A stretch of 64,000 nt of DNA from NCBI GenBank assembly GCA_040216735.1, contig JAVJOO010000002.1, forward strand, positions 709,118 through 773,117. Direction: 5' to 3'. Positions 1 to 9,743 of the stretch are shown piece by piece. Under the pieces are notes generated by a model, which saw only the letters and a program-made list of their open reading frames with translations, had not been told where the DNA came from and ran no database searches. Within the stretch, counting starts at the first letter, position 1; each line of letters begins with the position of its first letter. The stretch is from Alphaproteobacteria bacterium (lineage in GTDB: Bacteria > Pseudomonadota > Alphaproteobacteria > SHVP01). Position numbers and translations under genes: made by a program.

Positions 1-1563
1 AACCTGTTGCGTTGCATCAAGCGCCGAGGCTTGGAGGATGAGTTCCACTGCCTCGCGGGTGGTCATAAAAAAGCGTGTGGTCGCCGGGTCGGTCACGGTC
101 ACCGGCCCCCCCGCGGCAATTTGCCTTTGAAACAGCGGGACCACCGATCCGGTCGAACCTAGAACGTTGCCGAACCGCACGGCGACAAAACGCGTGGCAG
201 CGGCACTCTCGCGCCCCAACGCTTGGCAATACATCTCCGCCAATCGTTTGGTCACGCCCATCACACTGGTCGGGTTGACCGCCTTATCGGTCGAGATCAA
301 GACCATCGTCGCGACGCCGTGGTCCAGACAGGCGCGCGCCACGGTGCGCGAACCGATGACATTGGTGAGAAGGGCCTCGTGGGGGTTCTGCTCCGACAAC
401 GGTACGTGTTTGAACGCAGCAGCATGGAACACCAGCTCAGGCCGCTCGTCGGCAAACACATGGGCAATGCGCGCCGCGTCGCGCACATCGGCCAGCACGG
501 CGCGGCGGCTTACTGCCGGATGTAACGTCGCCACCTCCATATCGATTTGGTAGAGCGCATGCTCTCCGTTATCGAGCAAGGTGATATGCGCGGGGGCCAA
601 CAGGGCGATCTGTCGCACGAGTTCGCCGCCGATCGTGCCGCCGCTTCCAGTAACCAGCACGCGACGTCCGGCGATCAACCGCCGCATCGACTCGCGGTCC
701 AGCACCTTTTGCGGGCGGCCCAGCAAATCCTCCATGGCCAGTGGGCGGATGGCAGTGCGCGCCGCGCCGTCCTGACCGGCTTGGAAGTCCGTCAGCCGGG
801 GGAGGCGGGCCATCGTCATGCCGAGACCGTCGGCGCGGGCCAGTAGGGCGCGCAAACCGTCGGCGTCGATCTTTTCGGTGGCCAGCAACAGACGTTGCGG
901 GCGCTGACCCCGGGCATCCAGCCGCGCGACCACGTCCGGAATATGCTCGACGGTATCCATCACGCGGACGCCGCGGATGTCGCGGCCGATCCGCCCCGGT
1001 TTGTCGTCGACGATGCCGACCACGCTGTAGGGCGTCCCGGGGCGGCCCATTTCGCGGATGAAAACCTCGGCGCTACTGCCAGCGCCCACCAAGAGTACCG
1101 GTACCCGGTCGTCGTGGCTGCGCTCGAATACCGCGCTGAGGTCGCCGTCTTTGAGCAGGCGATAGGCGAGGCGCGGCAAACTGAGCTGGGCCACCAACAG
1201 CGGCCAGACCAGCAGCAGCGATGTCCGGGGAAAGTCTTGCAAGCGCGTGACCAGGAAGAGCGCCGGTAAGAAGATGAGGAGCCCGAGTGTTACCCCTTTG
1301 AGGATCGTGACAAGATCCGTGACCGACGCGTAATGCCAGATGCCGCGGTAGAGTCCGACCCGCCAAAAAACGAGGGCGCAGATCACGACAAACGTCAGGG
1401 TGTTCGGCCACGTCGCGAACAGCAGCACGTCGTTGCCCAACATCTGATGGCGCAGCCATACCGCCAGTTCGAACGCAATCGTCGCCTGTATCAAGTCGTG
1501 GAGCGCGACCACGCTGACGCGCGACAAACTGACGAAGCGGCGCGGTGACGGACTGTCGGTCAT
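1..1563 (-). CDS. CapD/WbpM-like nucleoside-diphosphate sugar epimerase/dehydratase, partial (3' end outside window)
   Basis: The frame is open from an ATG at 1563 to the window edge, giving 521 residues without the C-terminus. The N-terminus has several hydrophobic segments (about residues 15-130). A first Rossmann-like CoA-binding part follows (VLLVGAGSSAEVFIREM), then a second Rossmann domain with VLVTGSGGTIGGELVRQ and the family block ISTDKAVNPTSVMGVTKRLA. The Met in VMGVTK replaces the usual SDR tyrosine, as is normal in this family. Such membrane-anchored enzymes convert UDP-GlcNAc-type sugars into 6-deoxy or epimerised precursors for O-antigen, capsule or exopolysaccharide. It is the last gene of the asnB-glycosyltransferase-WecA-like operon, 19 bases after the preceding stop. 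Exact substrate cannot be told from sequence. Confidence 0.9.
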   Translation of the reverse strand, partial: MTDSPSPRRFVSLSRVSVVALHDLIQATIAFELAVWLRHQMLGNDVLLFATWPNTLTFVVICALVFWRVGLYRGIWHYASVTDLVTILKGVTLGLLIFLPALFLVTRLQDFPRTSLLLVWPLLVAQLSLPRLAYRLLKDGDLSAVFERSHDDRVPVLLVGAGSSAEVFIREMGRPGTPYSVVGIVDDKPGRIGRDIRGVRVMDTVEHIPDVVARLDARGQRPQRLLLATEKIDADGLRALLARADGLGMTMARLPRLTDFQAGQDGAARTAIRPLAMEDLLGRPQKVLDRESMRRLIAGRRVLVTGSGGTIGGELVRQIALLAPAHITLLDNGEHALYQIDMEVATLHPAVSRRAVLADVRDAARIAHVFADERPELVFHAAAFKHVPLSEQNPHEALLTNVIGSRTVARACLDHGVATMVLISTDKAVNPTSVMGVTKRLAEMYCQALGRESAAATRFVAVRFGNVLGSTGSVVPLFQRQIAAGGPVTVTDPATTRFFMTTREAVELILQASALDATQQV

Positions 1564-1582
1564 ACCAGGCAATCGGAGGCAT

Positions 1583-2647
1583 TCATGGCGTGGCGGGGCG
1601 ATCGGATGGGGCGGTGTTGCGGGCAAAGTACCACAGCACCGCCGCAGTCAGTATCACCCCGACGGCCAGCAGAACACCCTGGATGTCCGGTTGGTGCGCG
1701 CTCGTATACGCAAGGCCGATCAGAACGACGTTGAGTATCAGAACGATGCGCGAAACCGGCGCATGCGCGCCCAGCCGTCGCGCCGCGCGCTGATAGAAAT
1801 GACTGCGATGGGCTCGCATCAACGCCTCGCGCCGAACCAACCGCCGGAGCAACGTCAGCGTGGCATCCATCAGGTAATACATCGGAAGCAGCAGTGCCGC
1901 TGCCCACAGGCCGGCACCGGCCACTTCCAACAGCATCCAGCCGAGCAAGAACCCGAGGGGAACGGCGCCGACGTCGCCGAGAAAGATGCGCGCCGGTTGC
2001 CAGTTCCACCAGGTGAAGCCGGCAAGTGCGGCGGCGACGATCAAGCCGTAAAGGGCGAAATTGCCAGGTGGTAGGGTCCCGAGTGCAAGGCCGGCCGCCG
2101 CTGCCATCGGCGCCAACAGGGTGACGCCGATCCCGATGCTAGCCCCTTCAACGCCGGTGATGCCGTCGATCCCGTCCATGAAATTGGTCAGATTGACCAT
2201 CCATAGCCAAATCCATGCGGTAAGCGCGACATCGAGACCGTAGGGCACAACGCCCTGGAATATCCGCCCGTGCGCCGCAAGCGCGGCAATGCCAATCAGA
2301 ACCGCAATCGCCTGTATCGACAGACGCAGCACCGGGGACAACGGTCGACGATCGTCGTGCCACGATACAACGGCAAGGACCAAGGAAAGCCCGACCACCA
2401 ACGGAACGGGATAGGTGAAGGATGCGCCGTGGTGCAGCGCCGACAGCGCCCAGACAATCGTCCACGCGACTGCGACGACGGTAATGACCACCAGACCGCC
2501 GCCGACGGGTGTCGGTACCGCGTGGCTCGACCGATCGTTGGGATAGTCCAGAATAGCACGTGCACGTAGCGCACGGATCAGCGCACCGGTGCCGAAAAGC
2601 GTTGCGAGAAAAGCCGTCGCGGCGGCAACGATCATCGTCAAGACCAT
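1583..2647 (-). CDS. Polyprenyl-phosphate sugar-1-phosphate transferase, WecA/WbpL/MraY family
   Basis: A 354-residue polytopic membrane protein. It would transfer a sugar-1-phosphate from a UDP-sugar to undecaprenyl phosphate, the first step of lipid-linked polysaccharide assembly at the inner face of the cytoplasmic membrane. Family landmarks are HDDRR (97-101), NFMDGIDG (155-162), RIFLGDVG (220-227) and the basic loop HRSHFYQR (280-287). About ten hydrophobic segments are visible. It lies between the glycosyltransferase gene and the CapD-like gene on the same strand, with gaps of 11 and 19 bases, so one transcript is likely. Family assignment is firm; the donor sugar (GlcNAc, FucNAc or QuiNAc) is not determinable. 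Confidence 0.9.
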   Translation of the reverse strand: MVLTMIVAAATAFLATLFGTGALIRALRARAILDYPNDRSSHAVPTPVGGGLVVITVVAVAWTIVWALSALHHGASFTYPVPLVVGLSLVLAVVSWHDDRRPLSPVLRLSIQAIAVLIGIAALAAHGRIFQGVVPYGLDVALTAWIWLWMVNLTNFMDGIDGITGVEGASIGIGVTLLAPMAAAAGLALGTLPPGNFALYGLIVAAALAGFTWWNWQPARIFLGDVGAVPLGFLLGWMLLEVAGAGLWAAALLLPMYYLMDATLTLLRRLVRREALMRAHRSHFYQRAARRLGAHAPVSRIVLILNVVLIGLAYTSAHQPDIQGVLLAVGVILTAAVLWYFARNTAPSDRPATP

Positions 2648-2658
2648 AGCCGCTTATA

Positions 2659-3834
2659 TCAGATCGCCGGCGGGGTGCCGGAGGGGTTGCTGCCAGGCTC
2701 CGCGGGGAACGCCGATGGCAGGATGCGCCGATAGGCCGCGAGCGACTGGCGGACAAAGATGTCGACGGAGAATTCGTTTTCGGCAATCGTGCGGCCGCGG
2801 GCAGCCATGCGGGCGCGCAACGCCGGATCGTCGAGGAGGCGAGCGATCGCGTCTGCCGTAGCCGTTCCGTCGCGGGCAGGAACCAGCAAGCCGTTGTCGC
2901 CGTCGCGGACAATTTCGCGGCATCCGGGTACATCGGTGGTCACGATGGCACGGCCGATCGCCGCGGCCTCGATCAGCACCCGGGGAAGGCCCTCGCGGTA
3001 GGAAGGCATGCACACGACGTTGGCTTGGGCCAGGGCACGCGGCATGTCGGTGGAAAACCCGTCCCACGTGACGATGCCTTCGCGCTCCCAGGCGCGGATC
3101 CCGTCTTCCCCGACATCGGTCGGGTTGTCCGGGTCGGTGCGGCCGACCAGGATGAACCGGGCGCGGTCCCGCAGGCTGCGGGCAGCCGCGATGAATTCGT
3201 GGACACCCTTGTCGCCCAGAATTCGGGCCGGAAAGACCACTGCGGGTGTGCCGGTGGGCTCCGGCTGTCGGGCAAAGCGGTCCATGTCGACACCGCAGCC
3301 GCGGATCATCGCCGTGATGGCCGGGTCGACTAAGCGGTTGTTGAGGAACAGCCCAAGGTCGTCCGGATTTTGAAAAATCGCCACGGCGTTGCGGTGGCCG
3401 AGCGCAAAACGGTAGAGCCGTTTGACGAGGCTGCGCTGGACGCGCGCTGCGAGTCCATCGATCAAAAACAAATATCCCAATCCGGTAATGGCGTGCGCAA
3501 CCGCCGGGACGCGCCGAAGGCGTGCCACCAATCCGGCATACAGAACCGGCTTCATCGTGACGGCATGGAGGATGTCGGGCCGTACCGCCCCGACGATGCG
3601 CCACAACGACGCGATCAAGGCGAGTTCGCCGCCGATGCGCCGTGCCCCGCGTTTCAGCGGGATATCGTGATGATGAAAGCCCGCACGCTGCATGACCGCA
3701 ACGGGCCCGGCGTCGTGCGGCACGGCGATGTGGACATCGAACCCCGCATTGCGCGCGGCGAGGGCGATCGGTAATCGGTGGGAAATAAAGAACGGGGCGT
3801 CGTTGAGCACCATGAGGAGCTTGGGTTTATTCAC
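2659..3834 (-). CDS. Glycosyltransferase, GT4 family (GT-B fold)
   Basis: A 391-residue cytoplasmic or membrane-associated glycosyltransferase. The chosen start is the GTG at 3834, which overlaps the asnB stop as GTGA. The longer in-frame extension upstream lies inside asnB and is low-complexity, so it was rejected. The N-terminus (KLLMVLNDAPFFISHRLPIA) and ITGLGYLF are typical of the acceptor domain. The C-terminal half holds VFPARILGDKGV, the MPSYREGLPRVLIEAA block with the retaining-GT E-x7-E signature, and TTDVPGCREIV. It probably adds a sugar to the lipid-linked intermediate made by the downstream WecA-like enzyme. Donor and acceptor are unknown. Confidence 0.9.
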   Translation of the reverse strand: MNKPKLLMVLNDAPFFISHRLPIALAARNAGFDVHIAVPHDAGPVAVMQRAGFHHHDIPLKRGARRIGGELALIASLWRIVGAVRPDILHAVTMKPVLYAGLVARLRRVPAVAHAITGLGYLFLIDGLAARVQRSLVKRLYRFALGHRNAVAIFQNPDDLGLFLNNRLVDPAITAMIRGCGVDMDRFARQPEPTGTPAVVFPARILGDKGVHEFIAAARSLRDRARFILVGRTDPDNPTDVGEDGIRAWEREGIVTWDGFSTDMPRALAQANVVCMPSYREGLPRVLIEAAAIGRAIVTTDVPGCREIVRDGDNGLLVPARDGTATADAIARLLDDPALRARMAARGRTIAENEFSVDIFVRQSLAAYRRILPSAFPAEPGSNPSGTPPAI

Positions 3835-5735
3835 CGTACGGCGCCGGACGTGTGTTCGTGCCAGGCTTGGAACATGAGAACGGCCCATAACGCGCCCGCG
3901 CGGTCGAAACGACCGGACAAATGATCCTGCCAAAGACGGCGTACCGTCGGCGGGTGAAAATATCCTTCCGCCGCCAGGCGCGGCTCCGCCAACAACGTTT
4001 CTGCCCAGTCGCGCAGCGGGCCACGCAGCCACCGGGAGACGGGAACGGCAAACCCCTGCTTAGGGCGATCGAACAGAGAGCGTGGCACATGGCGGTAGAG
4101 AATTTCTCGCAGCAGCCATTTCGATGTACCTGCCCGGATCTTCATTTCGGTCGGCAATGCCCACATTGCCTCGACCACACGGTGGTCGAGGATCGGTACC
4201 CGCACTTCAAGGCCAACCGCCATGCTGGCGCGGTCGACCTTGGTCAGGACATCGTCGGGCAAGTAGCCGCCGAGGTCGCGGGTCTGCATCCATAGAATCG
4301 GATCGGCGGGATCGGTCTCACCTTTGGGATGCGGCGCGGGCTGGGCACCTAGGACGAAGTGATCGCCGTAGGCGACCAGGGCGTCGTAGACCGCGTCGAT
4401 CGATACCGCGCCCAGAACGCCACCGAGTTTGTGCAGCCGCATCCCGGCCTGTGGTGGCCGGCGATTGCGTGGCAGCAAGCCGACAAGCCGATCGAGCGTC
4501 GCGGGGGGCGTTGCGCGGAGGGCCGCACCGAGGGCGCGGCGCAGTGCCAAGGGCTTTCGCTGCAACCCCGGCCAGCGGGCCGCGAACTGATGCCGGGTGT
4601 AACCGGCGAAGACTTCGTCGCCGCCGTCGCCCGACAGCGCCACGATCACGTCGCGCCTCGCGACTTGCGAAACTAGGAACGTCGGGATCTGTGAGGAGTC
4701 GGCGAAGGGTTCGTCGTACATCTCCGGCAGGCGCGGGATGAGTGCAGCGCCTTCGTCCGCATCGAATCGAATCTCAGTGTGATCGGTGCCGAGGTGGGTG
4801 CTGACGAGGCGTGCGTGGTCCGCTTCGTCGTAGTCATGCTGCCCGAACCCGACGGTGAAGGTTTTGATCGGTCGGCTGCTGTGGCGCTGCATCAGTGCCG
4901 TCACGGCCGACGAATCGATTCCGCCCGACAGAAATGCGCCGAGCGGGACGTCCGCAACCATCCGCCGCTTCACCGCATCGCTCAATAGCGCTTCGATGCG
5001 GGCCCGTGTCTCCTCGGGAGCCTCCGCTGCATCGGTGCTTGTCGAGCCGACGTGCCAGAAGGTGTCGTGACCGACCGCCCCGTCTGTCTTGATCGTGACA
5101 ATGCCGGCAGGCGCAACTTTGTGGACTTCGTTGTAAATCGACTTGGTGCCGGATACGTATCCGAAGCGTACGAGGTCGGCGACGGCGTCCCGATTGATCG
5201 TGGTCGCTGTGCGTGGATGGGCGCGAATGGCGCGCAACTCTGAGCCGAACGCAAAGGTGTTGCCGAAACGGCCCCAGTACAGCGGTTTGATGCCGAGCCG
5301 GTCGCGGATCAACGACAGCGTCCGCGTCTCGCGATCCCACACCGCAAAGGCGAACATGCCGATCAATCGGCGCAGCGTCGCATCGATGCCCCAGCGTGCA
5401 AAGCCTTCGACGACGACTTCGGTGTCGGAATGGCCGCGAAATACGGCGCCCATCGCTTCCAATTCGGCGCGGAGTTCGCCGTGGTTGTAGATTTCGCCGT
5501 TGTAACTGACGACGAAGCGGCCGTTTGCCGAGGCCATGGGCTGATGCCCAGCCGCCGACAGATCGATGATCGACAATCTGCGGTGACCCAAGGCGATGCC
5601 GGCCTCTGCGTCGGTCCATGCGCCCGAATCGTCCGGCCCTCGGTGCCGCAATGTGTCGGCCATGGCCTGCGCCACCGCCTCAAGCGGCGCGGCGGTCTCG
5701 GAGGAGAGCTGGAGAAAACCAGCTACGCCGCACAT
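3831..5735 (-). CDS. asnB: Asparagine synthase (glutamine-hydrolysing), polysaccharide-cluster type
   Basis: 634 residues. The N-terminal class II glutamine amidotransferase domain begins with the nucleophile Cys2 (MCGVAGFLQL) and includes RHRGPDD (30-36) and NGEIYNH (79-85). The synthetase domain carries the PP-loop LSGGIDSSAV (269-278) and SGDGGDEVFAGY. Known family members make asparagine or amidate other carboxylates with glutamine nitrogen; members inside polysaccharide loci often act on sugar carboxylates such as uronic acids. That would fit the hexosamine-uronate-forming dehydrogenase encoded divergently at 6129, but this is inference. It is the first gene of the four-gene minus-strand operon. 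No clear Shine-Dalgarno precedes its ATG. Confidence 0.9.
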   Translation of the reverse strand: MCGVAGFLQLSSETAAPLEAVAQAMADTLRHRGPDDSGAWTDAEAGIALGHRRLSIIDLSAAGHQPMASANGRFVVSYNGEIYNHGELRAELEAMGAVFRGHSDTEVVVEGFARWGIDATLRRLIGMFAFAVWDRETRTLSLIRDRLGIKPLYWGRFGNTFAFGSELRAIRAHPRTATTINRDAVADLVRFGYVSGTKSIYNEVHKVAPAGIVTIKTDGAVGHDTFWHVGSTSTDAAEAPEETRARIEALLSDAVKRRMVADVPLGAFLSGGIDSSAVTALMQRHSSRPIKTFTVGFGQHDYDEADHARLVSTHLGTDHTEIRFDADEGAALIPRLPEMYDEPFADSSQIPTFLVSQVARRDVIVALSGDGGDEVFAGYTRHQFAARWPGLQRKPLALRRALGAALRATPPATLDRLVGLLPRNRRPPQAGMRLHKLGGVLGAVSIDAVYDALVAYGDHFVLGAQPAPHPKGETDPADPILWMQTRDLGGYLPDDVLTKVDRASMAVGLEVRVPILDHRVVEAMWALPTEMKIRAGTSKWLLREILYRHVPRSLFDRPKQGFAVPVSRWLRGPLRDWAETLLAEPRLAAEGYFHPPTVRRLWQDHLSGRFDRAGALWAVLMFQAWHEHTSGAVR

Positions 5736-6128
5736 CGGACGGGGATCGTGGTTGCAATTGTCATGACAACCTTATGGCCGGAGGTTGGGGGCGATTCAAG
5801 AACATGAGCGCCGCTTCACGTCTCTGCGGAAATTCAGGTCGCTCCCGGCGGCGCCTAACGGGATAGGGGTTTGGAGAGTTGAACGTCACATCGACCTCCG
5901 AGAGAATACATCATTCGCGGCGGCGCACCGATAGACGTCTCAATTGCGTACCAAGTGAACGCCTGATCCCCAGGGTGCGTGGCGTCACCCGGCTTGACCG
6001 GTTCCACAGAATCGCGCATTGAACGGCAACGTCGAATAGGCGGGCGCACGAATATCGTTTCCACAACGAATCGACATCTGAGCGATGCGCCCTCGCAGAG
6101 TACCTTTTCCCTGGGGTCGGATAGGCGC
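5736..6128. other. Divergent intergenic region between asnB and the UDP-sugar dehydrogenase gene
   Basis: 393 bases without a convincing gene, visibly less GC-rich than the flanks. It should hold the divergent promoters of the asnB operon and of the dehydrogenase gene. A 12-base palindrome lies at 5758-5769. A TTGACC hexamer near 5995 could be a -35 element, but no good -10 follows at the right distance. The in-frame upward extension of the plus-strand ORF (from 5979) has no coding character compared with the canonical dehydrogenase N-terminus at 6129. Confidence 0.5.
5758..5769. promoter_or_regulatory. 12-base perfect palindrome upstream of asnB (candidate operator)
   Basis: TTGTCATGACAA reads identically on both strands and ends 23 bases upstream of the asnB ATG. 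AT-rich perfect palindromes are uncommon in this GC-rich sequence. A role as repressor or activator site for the polysaccharide operon is inference only. Confidence 0.3.
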
Positions 6129-7376
6129 ATGAAAATAGCCGTTGTCGGTTTGGGTTATGTGGGGTTGCCGTTGGCGGTTGCCTTGGCGCGTCACCACGAA
6201 GTCGTCGGGTTCGACATCAACGCGCCGCGGATTGCGGAGATCGCCGCAGGCAAGGATCGGACCGGCGAGGTTTCGTCCGAGGCCTTGCTGCAAAGCGGTG
6301 CCGCGTTTTTTACGGATCCCAAGGCCCTCGCGGACGCGGATGTTCTGATCGTCACCGTCCCAACCCCCGTCGATGCGGCCAACCAACCGGATCTCGGCGC
6401 CGTCGAGGCGGCCTCGCGCACGGTAGGCCGGCACCTCAAGAAAGGCGCGATCGTTGTCTACGAAAGCACGGTGTACCCCGGTGTTACCGAGGAAATCTGT
6501 GGGCCTATTCTCGCCGCGGAGTCCGGCCTTGCCTGTGGCGTCGATTTTTTCCTCGGCTACTCGCCGGAGCGGATCAACCCGGGCGACCGCGAACACACCG
6601 TCGAGCGCATCACTAAAGTGATCGCGGGACAAACGCCTGGGGTCACCGAGACGCTGGCGGCGGTCTATGGCGCGGTCACGACGGGCGGCGTTTTTCGCGC
6701 CCGCGATATCCGCACCGCCGAGGCGGCGAAGGTGATCGAAAACGCGCAGCGCGACATCAATATTGCCTTCGTCAACGAAATCACCACGATCTTCCACAAA
6801 ATGGATCTGTCGATCCACGACGTCTTGGATGCGGCGCGGACCAAGTGGAATTTTCTCGATTTTCGCCCGGGGTTGGTGGGCGGCCATTGTATCGGTGTCG
6901 ACCCGTACTATCTGGCAGCGAAGGCCGTCGCGCTTGGCCACGATCCGAAAGTGATCCTTGCAGGCCGCAGCACCAACGACGGCATGGGCGCCTTCATCGC
7001 CGATTCGGTTGCGGCGGACCTGCCTCCGAACGCACGGGTTCTCGTGATGGGCCTAACGTTCAAGGAAAACGTCCCCGACTTACGCAATACGCGGGTCGTC
7101 GATATCGTACGCCGGTTGAGCGACCTTGGTCATACGGTAACGGTTCACGACCCGATCGCCGATCCGGCCGAGGCCGAGCAGTTCTATGGCATCGCCCTGG
7201 CGGGCGATCTGGCGGGCGGGTTCGATGCCGTGATCGGTGCTGTCGCCCACGACGAGTATGTAGCGCTGGGCGACGATCAGTTGGTCGGGCTTCTCAAGTC
7301 CGGCGGCGTCCTGGCCGACATCAAGGGGATCTGGCGCGATCGCACCATCGCCGGATTGCGGCGCTGGCAGCTTTAG
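6129..7376 (+). CDS. tviB: UDP-N-acetylhexosamine 6-dehydrogenase, TviB/WbpO type
   Basis: 415 residues. The start at the ATG in front of MKIAVVGLGYVGLPLA places the GxGxxG NAD-binding loop at residues 7-12, as in the family. Further landmarks are VPTPVD (77-82), ESTVYPGV (112-119) and GGHCIGVDPYYL (251-262) with catalytic Cys254, followed by a C-terminal UDP-binding domain (GLTFKENVPDLRNTRV). The enzyme oxidises UDP-GlcNAc or UDP-GalNAc to the uronic acid with two NAD, for capsule or O-antigen synthesis. It is transcribed away from the asnB operon and its stop is one base from that of the convergent heparinase-like gene. WbpO-type versus TviB-type substrate is not resolvable here. Confidence 0.9.
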   Translation: MKIAVVGLGYVGLPLAVALARHHEVVGFDINAPRIAEIAAGKDRTGEVSSEALLQSGAAFFTDPKALADADVLIVTVPTPVDAANQPDLGAVEAASRTVGRHLKKGAIVVYESTVYPGVTEEICGPILAAESGLACGVDFFLGYSPERINPGDREHTVERITKVIAGQTPGVTETLAAVYGAVTTGGVFRARDIRTAEAAKVIENAQRDINIAFVNEITTIFHKMDLSIHDVLDAARTKWNFLDFRPGLVGGHCIGVDPYYLAAKAVALGHDPKVILAGRSTNDGMGAFIADSVAADLPPNARVLVMGLTFKENVPDLRNTRVVDIVRRLSDLGHTVTVHDPIADPAEAEQFYGIALAGDLAGGFDAVIGAVAHDEYVALGDDQLVGLLKSGGVLADIKGIWRDRTIAGLRRWQL

Positions 7377-7377
7377 G

Positions 7378-9039
7378 TCAGGCGCGACCGTCCATGCGCA
7401 TCAGGTGCCAAATGAACCCGCCCGAGCGGGCAGTGACGGGACGCGACACCACGATTTGTTTGATACGGCGCAGTTTTCCCGATTGACCGAAATAGACGCT
7501 GTCTTCGATACGAACCGTGCCGTCGGCGACCTCGAACACCCATCCGGTACCGTTACCGAGGCGCAGGAGAACCTGCCGTCCATCGCCCAGAAGCGATGCG
7601 GTCACATCGGGATGCAGATGGTAGCGCGCGCATAACGCCTGGGGATTGGGCGTTGTTGCCCCGGCACCGTAGGGTCCAATTCTTTCCTCGCAGACCAGTT
7701 CGTGGCCGTCCTTGGCCATGTGGAAGCGTCGGGTCATGCGTACGCCGAAGGCGGCGGCGTAGCCGTTCGAGGCGATTTCCAACCATACATTATCGCCTTC
7801 CTCGCCGCGCAGGATGTCGGGCGACCCGGCGGCAAGGTCGCTCCGGTCTTGGTTGCGATCGTCGATGGTCAACGCGGTGTGGGCCGCCGTAGCGCGGGCC
7901 GCGGCTTGCCAGGCGTCGTCCCTGCCCTCGGGGCTACCGCAGTTGACGAACAATCGTTCCTTGCCGATCGACACCTCGATCGCCAGGGCGGCCGCAAACC
8001 CGGCATCGTCAATCGGCGGCGGTCCGGACGCCTCGGCGAGAACTCGCAAGCGTCCTTGTTCCAGCCGGGCGAATCCGAACGTCGCGGGCAGAGGCGTTCG
8101 CTTGGTGCGGGCGACGACGGTCGCCACTGTCTCGGGGTCGTTCTCAATGCCGCCATGGAAGATCGCGAGGCCGCCGTCGCCGTGGGTCAGCAACCGCAGG
8201 GCGCTACCCAAGCGGTCGATTGCGGTATCCAGCGCGGGATCGACCGGTTTCTCGGCGCCGCGCAGCGCCTCGCGCAAGGTCAGTAACGGGGGCAGCGTGC
8301 GCAGTATATCGGACGGTGTACGGGTCGCGACGCCGTTAGCGACCGCTTGGGCCGTCGCGGTCACCCGGTCGACCTGACGGTCGAATTGGGCGACCCGCCG
8401 CCCCAAAGCAAGGCTGGCGGTCAAATAGCTCGCACGGGCAATGGTGCGTTGCGCCGTGGTGTCGGCGACGGCCTGCGCCCGACTCAGGTGTCGGACTTGT
8501 TCCCCGATTTGACCCAGGAACGTGGCGCTGAAATCCGGCTCGGCGTCGACCAGCAGAAAATCGGCATGGGCCAGCCATGCGACCAGCCGAATACCCAGAA
8601 TATCGGGCCGCCAGGCAAGGGGCGACCAACGGCCGAAGTCTACAATCCACCGTCGCACCAAGGCCCGGGTCTGCCGCCGCGCGGTAGGGCCGTCGGCGGC
8701 GCTGAAATCGGCAAGCCACGAGAACTCATGGCATCGGCGCAGCCAAGCCGGCGGTACATCGGGCATCCGCCAGGGCGCCTCGGTGGCGCTCAGGACGGTG
8801 TGGCCGGCAAAGGTGTAACGGCCTTGGAACATGGCATTGGCGTTGTTTGTCGACCCCGGCACTACCAGCGGCGGCGTCCACCCGATGGTCAGGTGGGTGC
8901 CGCGCCGCAAGGCCGCTTGGTACAGGTTGGTCCGAAAGAGGGTCGTCGCGAGTTGGCGGCGCCAGCGCGGGACCGGCAGTTGCGCCGTAGAGGTTTGGTG
9001 GTGAGGCGCGGCGGGATCGGTCGGGACATCCCCCGTCAC
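7378..9039 (-). CDS. Heparinase II/III family protein
   Basis: 553 residues from the GTG at 9039, which overlaps the rpe stop as GTGA; another GTG four codons upstream (9051) is possible. The N-terminal part is helical ([30 protein letters not shown]), resembling an alpha/alpha-toroid. The C-terminal half is beta-rich ([26 protein letters not shown]), as in the heparinase II/III-like lyase fold. Proteins of this kind sit next to rsmB and rpe in many alphaproteobacteria; their substrate is not known and an actual uronate polysaccharide lyase activity is unproven. No signal peptide is visible. The gene is the third of an rsmB-rpe-heparinase series. Confidence 0.85.
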   Translation of the reverse strand: MTGDVPTDPAAPHHQTSTAQLPVPRWRRQLATTLFRTNLYQAALRRGTHLTIGWTPPLVVPGSTNNANAMFQGRYTFAGHTVLSATEAPWRMPDVPPAWLRRCHEFSWLADFSAADGPTARRQTRALVRRWIVDFGRWSPLAWRPDILGIRLVAWLAHADFLLVDAEPDFSATFLGQIGEQVRHLSRAQAVADTTAQRTIARASYLTASLALGRRVAQFDRQVDRVTATAQAVANGVATRTPSDILRTLPPLLTLREALRGAEKPVDPALDTAIDRLGSALRLLTHGDGGLAIFHGGIENDPETVATVVARTKRTPLPATFGFARLEQGRLRVLAEASGPPPIDDAGFAAALAIEVSIGKERLFVNCGSPEGRDDAWQAAARATAAHTALTIDDRNQDRSDLAAGSPDILRGEEGDNVWLEIASNGYAAAFGVRMTRRFHMAKDGHELVCEERIGPYGAGATTPNPQALCARYHLHPDVTASLLGDGRQVLLRLGNGTGWVFEVADGTVRIEDSVYFGQSGKLRRIKQIVVSRPVTARSGGFIWHLMRMDGRA

Positions 9040-9704
9040 GTGGTGGCGCACCTCAGGGCCCGAATGTTCGACTCGTAGGCTTCGGGTCCGCCCGTAAACA
9101 CAGCGGTACCGGCGACCAGGATCGTCGCGCCGGCGGCGATCGCGCCCGGTGCGGTTGCGACGGTGATGCCGCCGTCGACCTCCAGATCGATGTGGCGGCC
9201 GCTGGCGGCGATCATGTCGCGGAGCCGGGCGATCTTCGTGCGCTGGGCGGGGATAAATTTTTGTCCGCCGAATCCTGGGTTGACCGACATAACGAGAACC
9301 AGATCGACCTCGTCGAGGACGTTTTCAATAGCTTCGGCGCCGGTCGCGGGATTGAGGGCGACGCCGGCTTTCTTGCCAAGCGATTTGATCAATTGCACCG
9401 TGCGATGCAAGTGCGGGCCCGCTTCGGGGTGAACTGTGATGATATCTGCGCCGGCTGCGGCGAATGCCGGGACGTAGGTGTCCACCGGCGAAATCATCAA
9501 GTGAACGTCGAAGGGAAGCGCCGTGTGGGGGCGCAATGCCGCAACCACGTCGGGACCGATGGTGAGGTTCGGGACAAAGTGGCCGTCCATCACATCGATA
9601 TGGATGAGGTCCGCGCCGGCAGCTTCCGCGGCGCGAATTTCTTCGCCAAGCCGCGCGAAGTCGGCGGCGAGGATCGACGGCGCGATCCGAACGGTTTGGG
9701 ACAT
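9036..9704 (-). CDS. rpe: Ribulose-phosphate 3-epimerase
   Basis: 222 residues, cytoplasmic TIM barrel. It interconverts ribulose 5-phosphate and xylulose 5-phosphate in the pentose phosphate and Calvin pathways. Seen are [15 protein letters not shown] near the N-terminus, the metal- and active-site segments [18 protein letters not shown] and [11 protein letters not shown], and LEVDGGI with the second catalytic aspartate. The start is placed at [10 protein letters not shown]; an upstream ATG (9719) adds five residues. It lies between rsmB and the heparinase-like gene, all on the minus strand and closely spaced. Confidence 0.95.
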   Translation of the reverse strand: MSQTVRIAPSILAADFARLGEEIRAAEAAGADLIHIDVMDGHFVPNLTIGPDVVAALRPHTALPFDVHLMISPVDTYVPAFAAAGADIITVHPEAGPHLHRTVQLIKSLGKKAGVALNPATGAEAIENVLDEVDLVLVMSVNPGFGGQKFIPAQRTKIARLRDMIAASGRHIDLEVDGGITVATAPGAIAAGATILVAGTAVFTGGPEAYESNIRALRCATT

Positions 9705-9743
9705 GACTCTCTGTAACAACTTCAGGAGTCGCCCGCAACGAAC

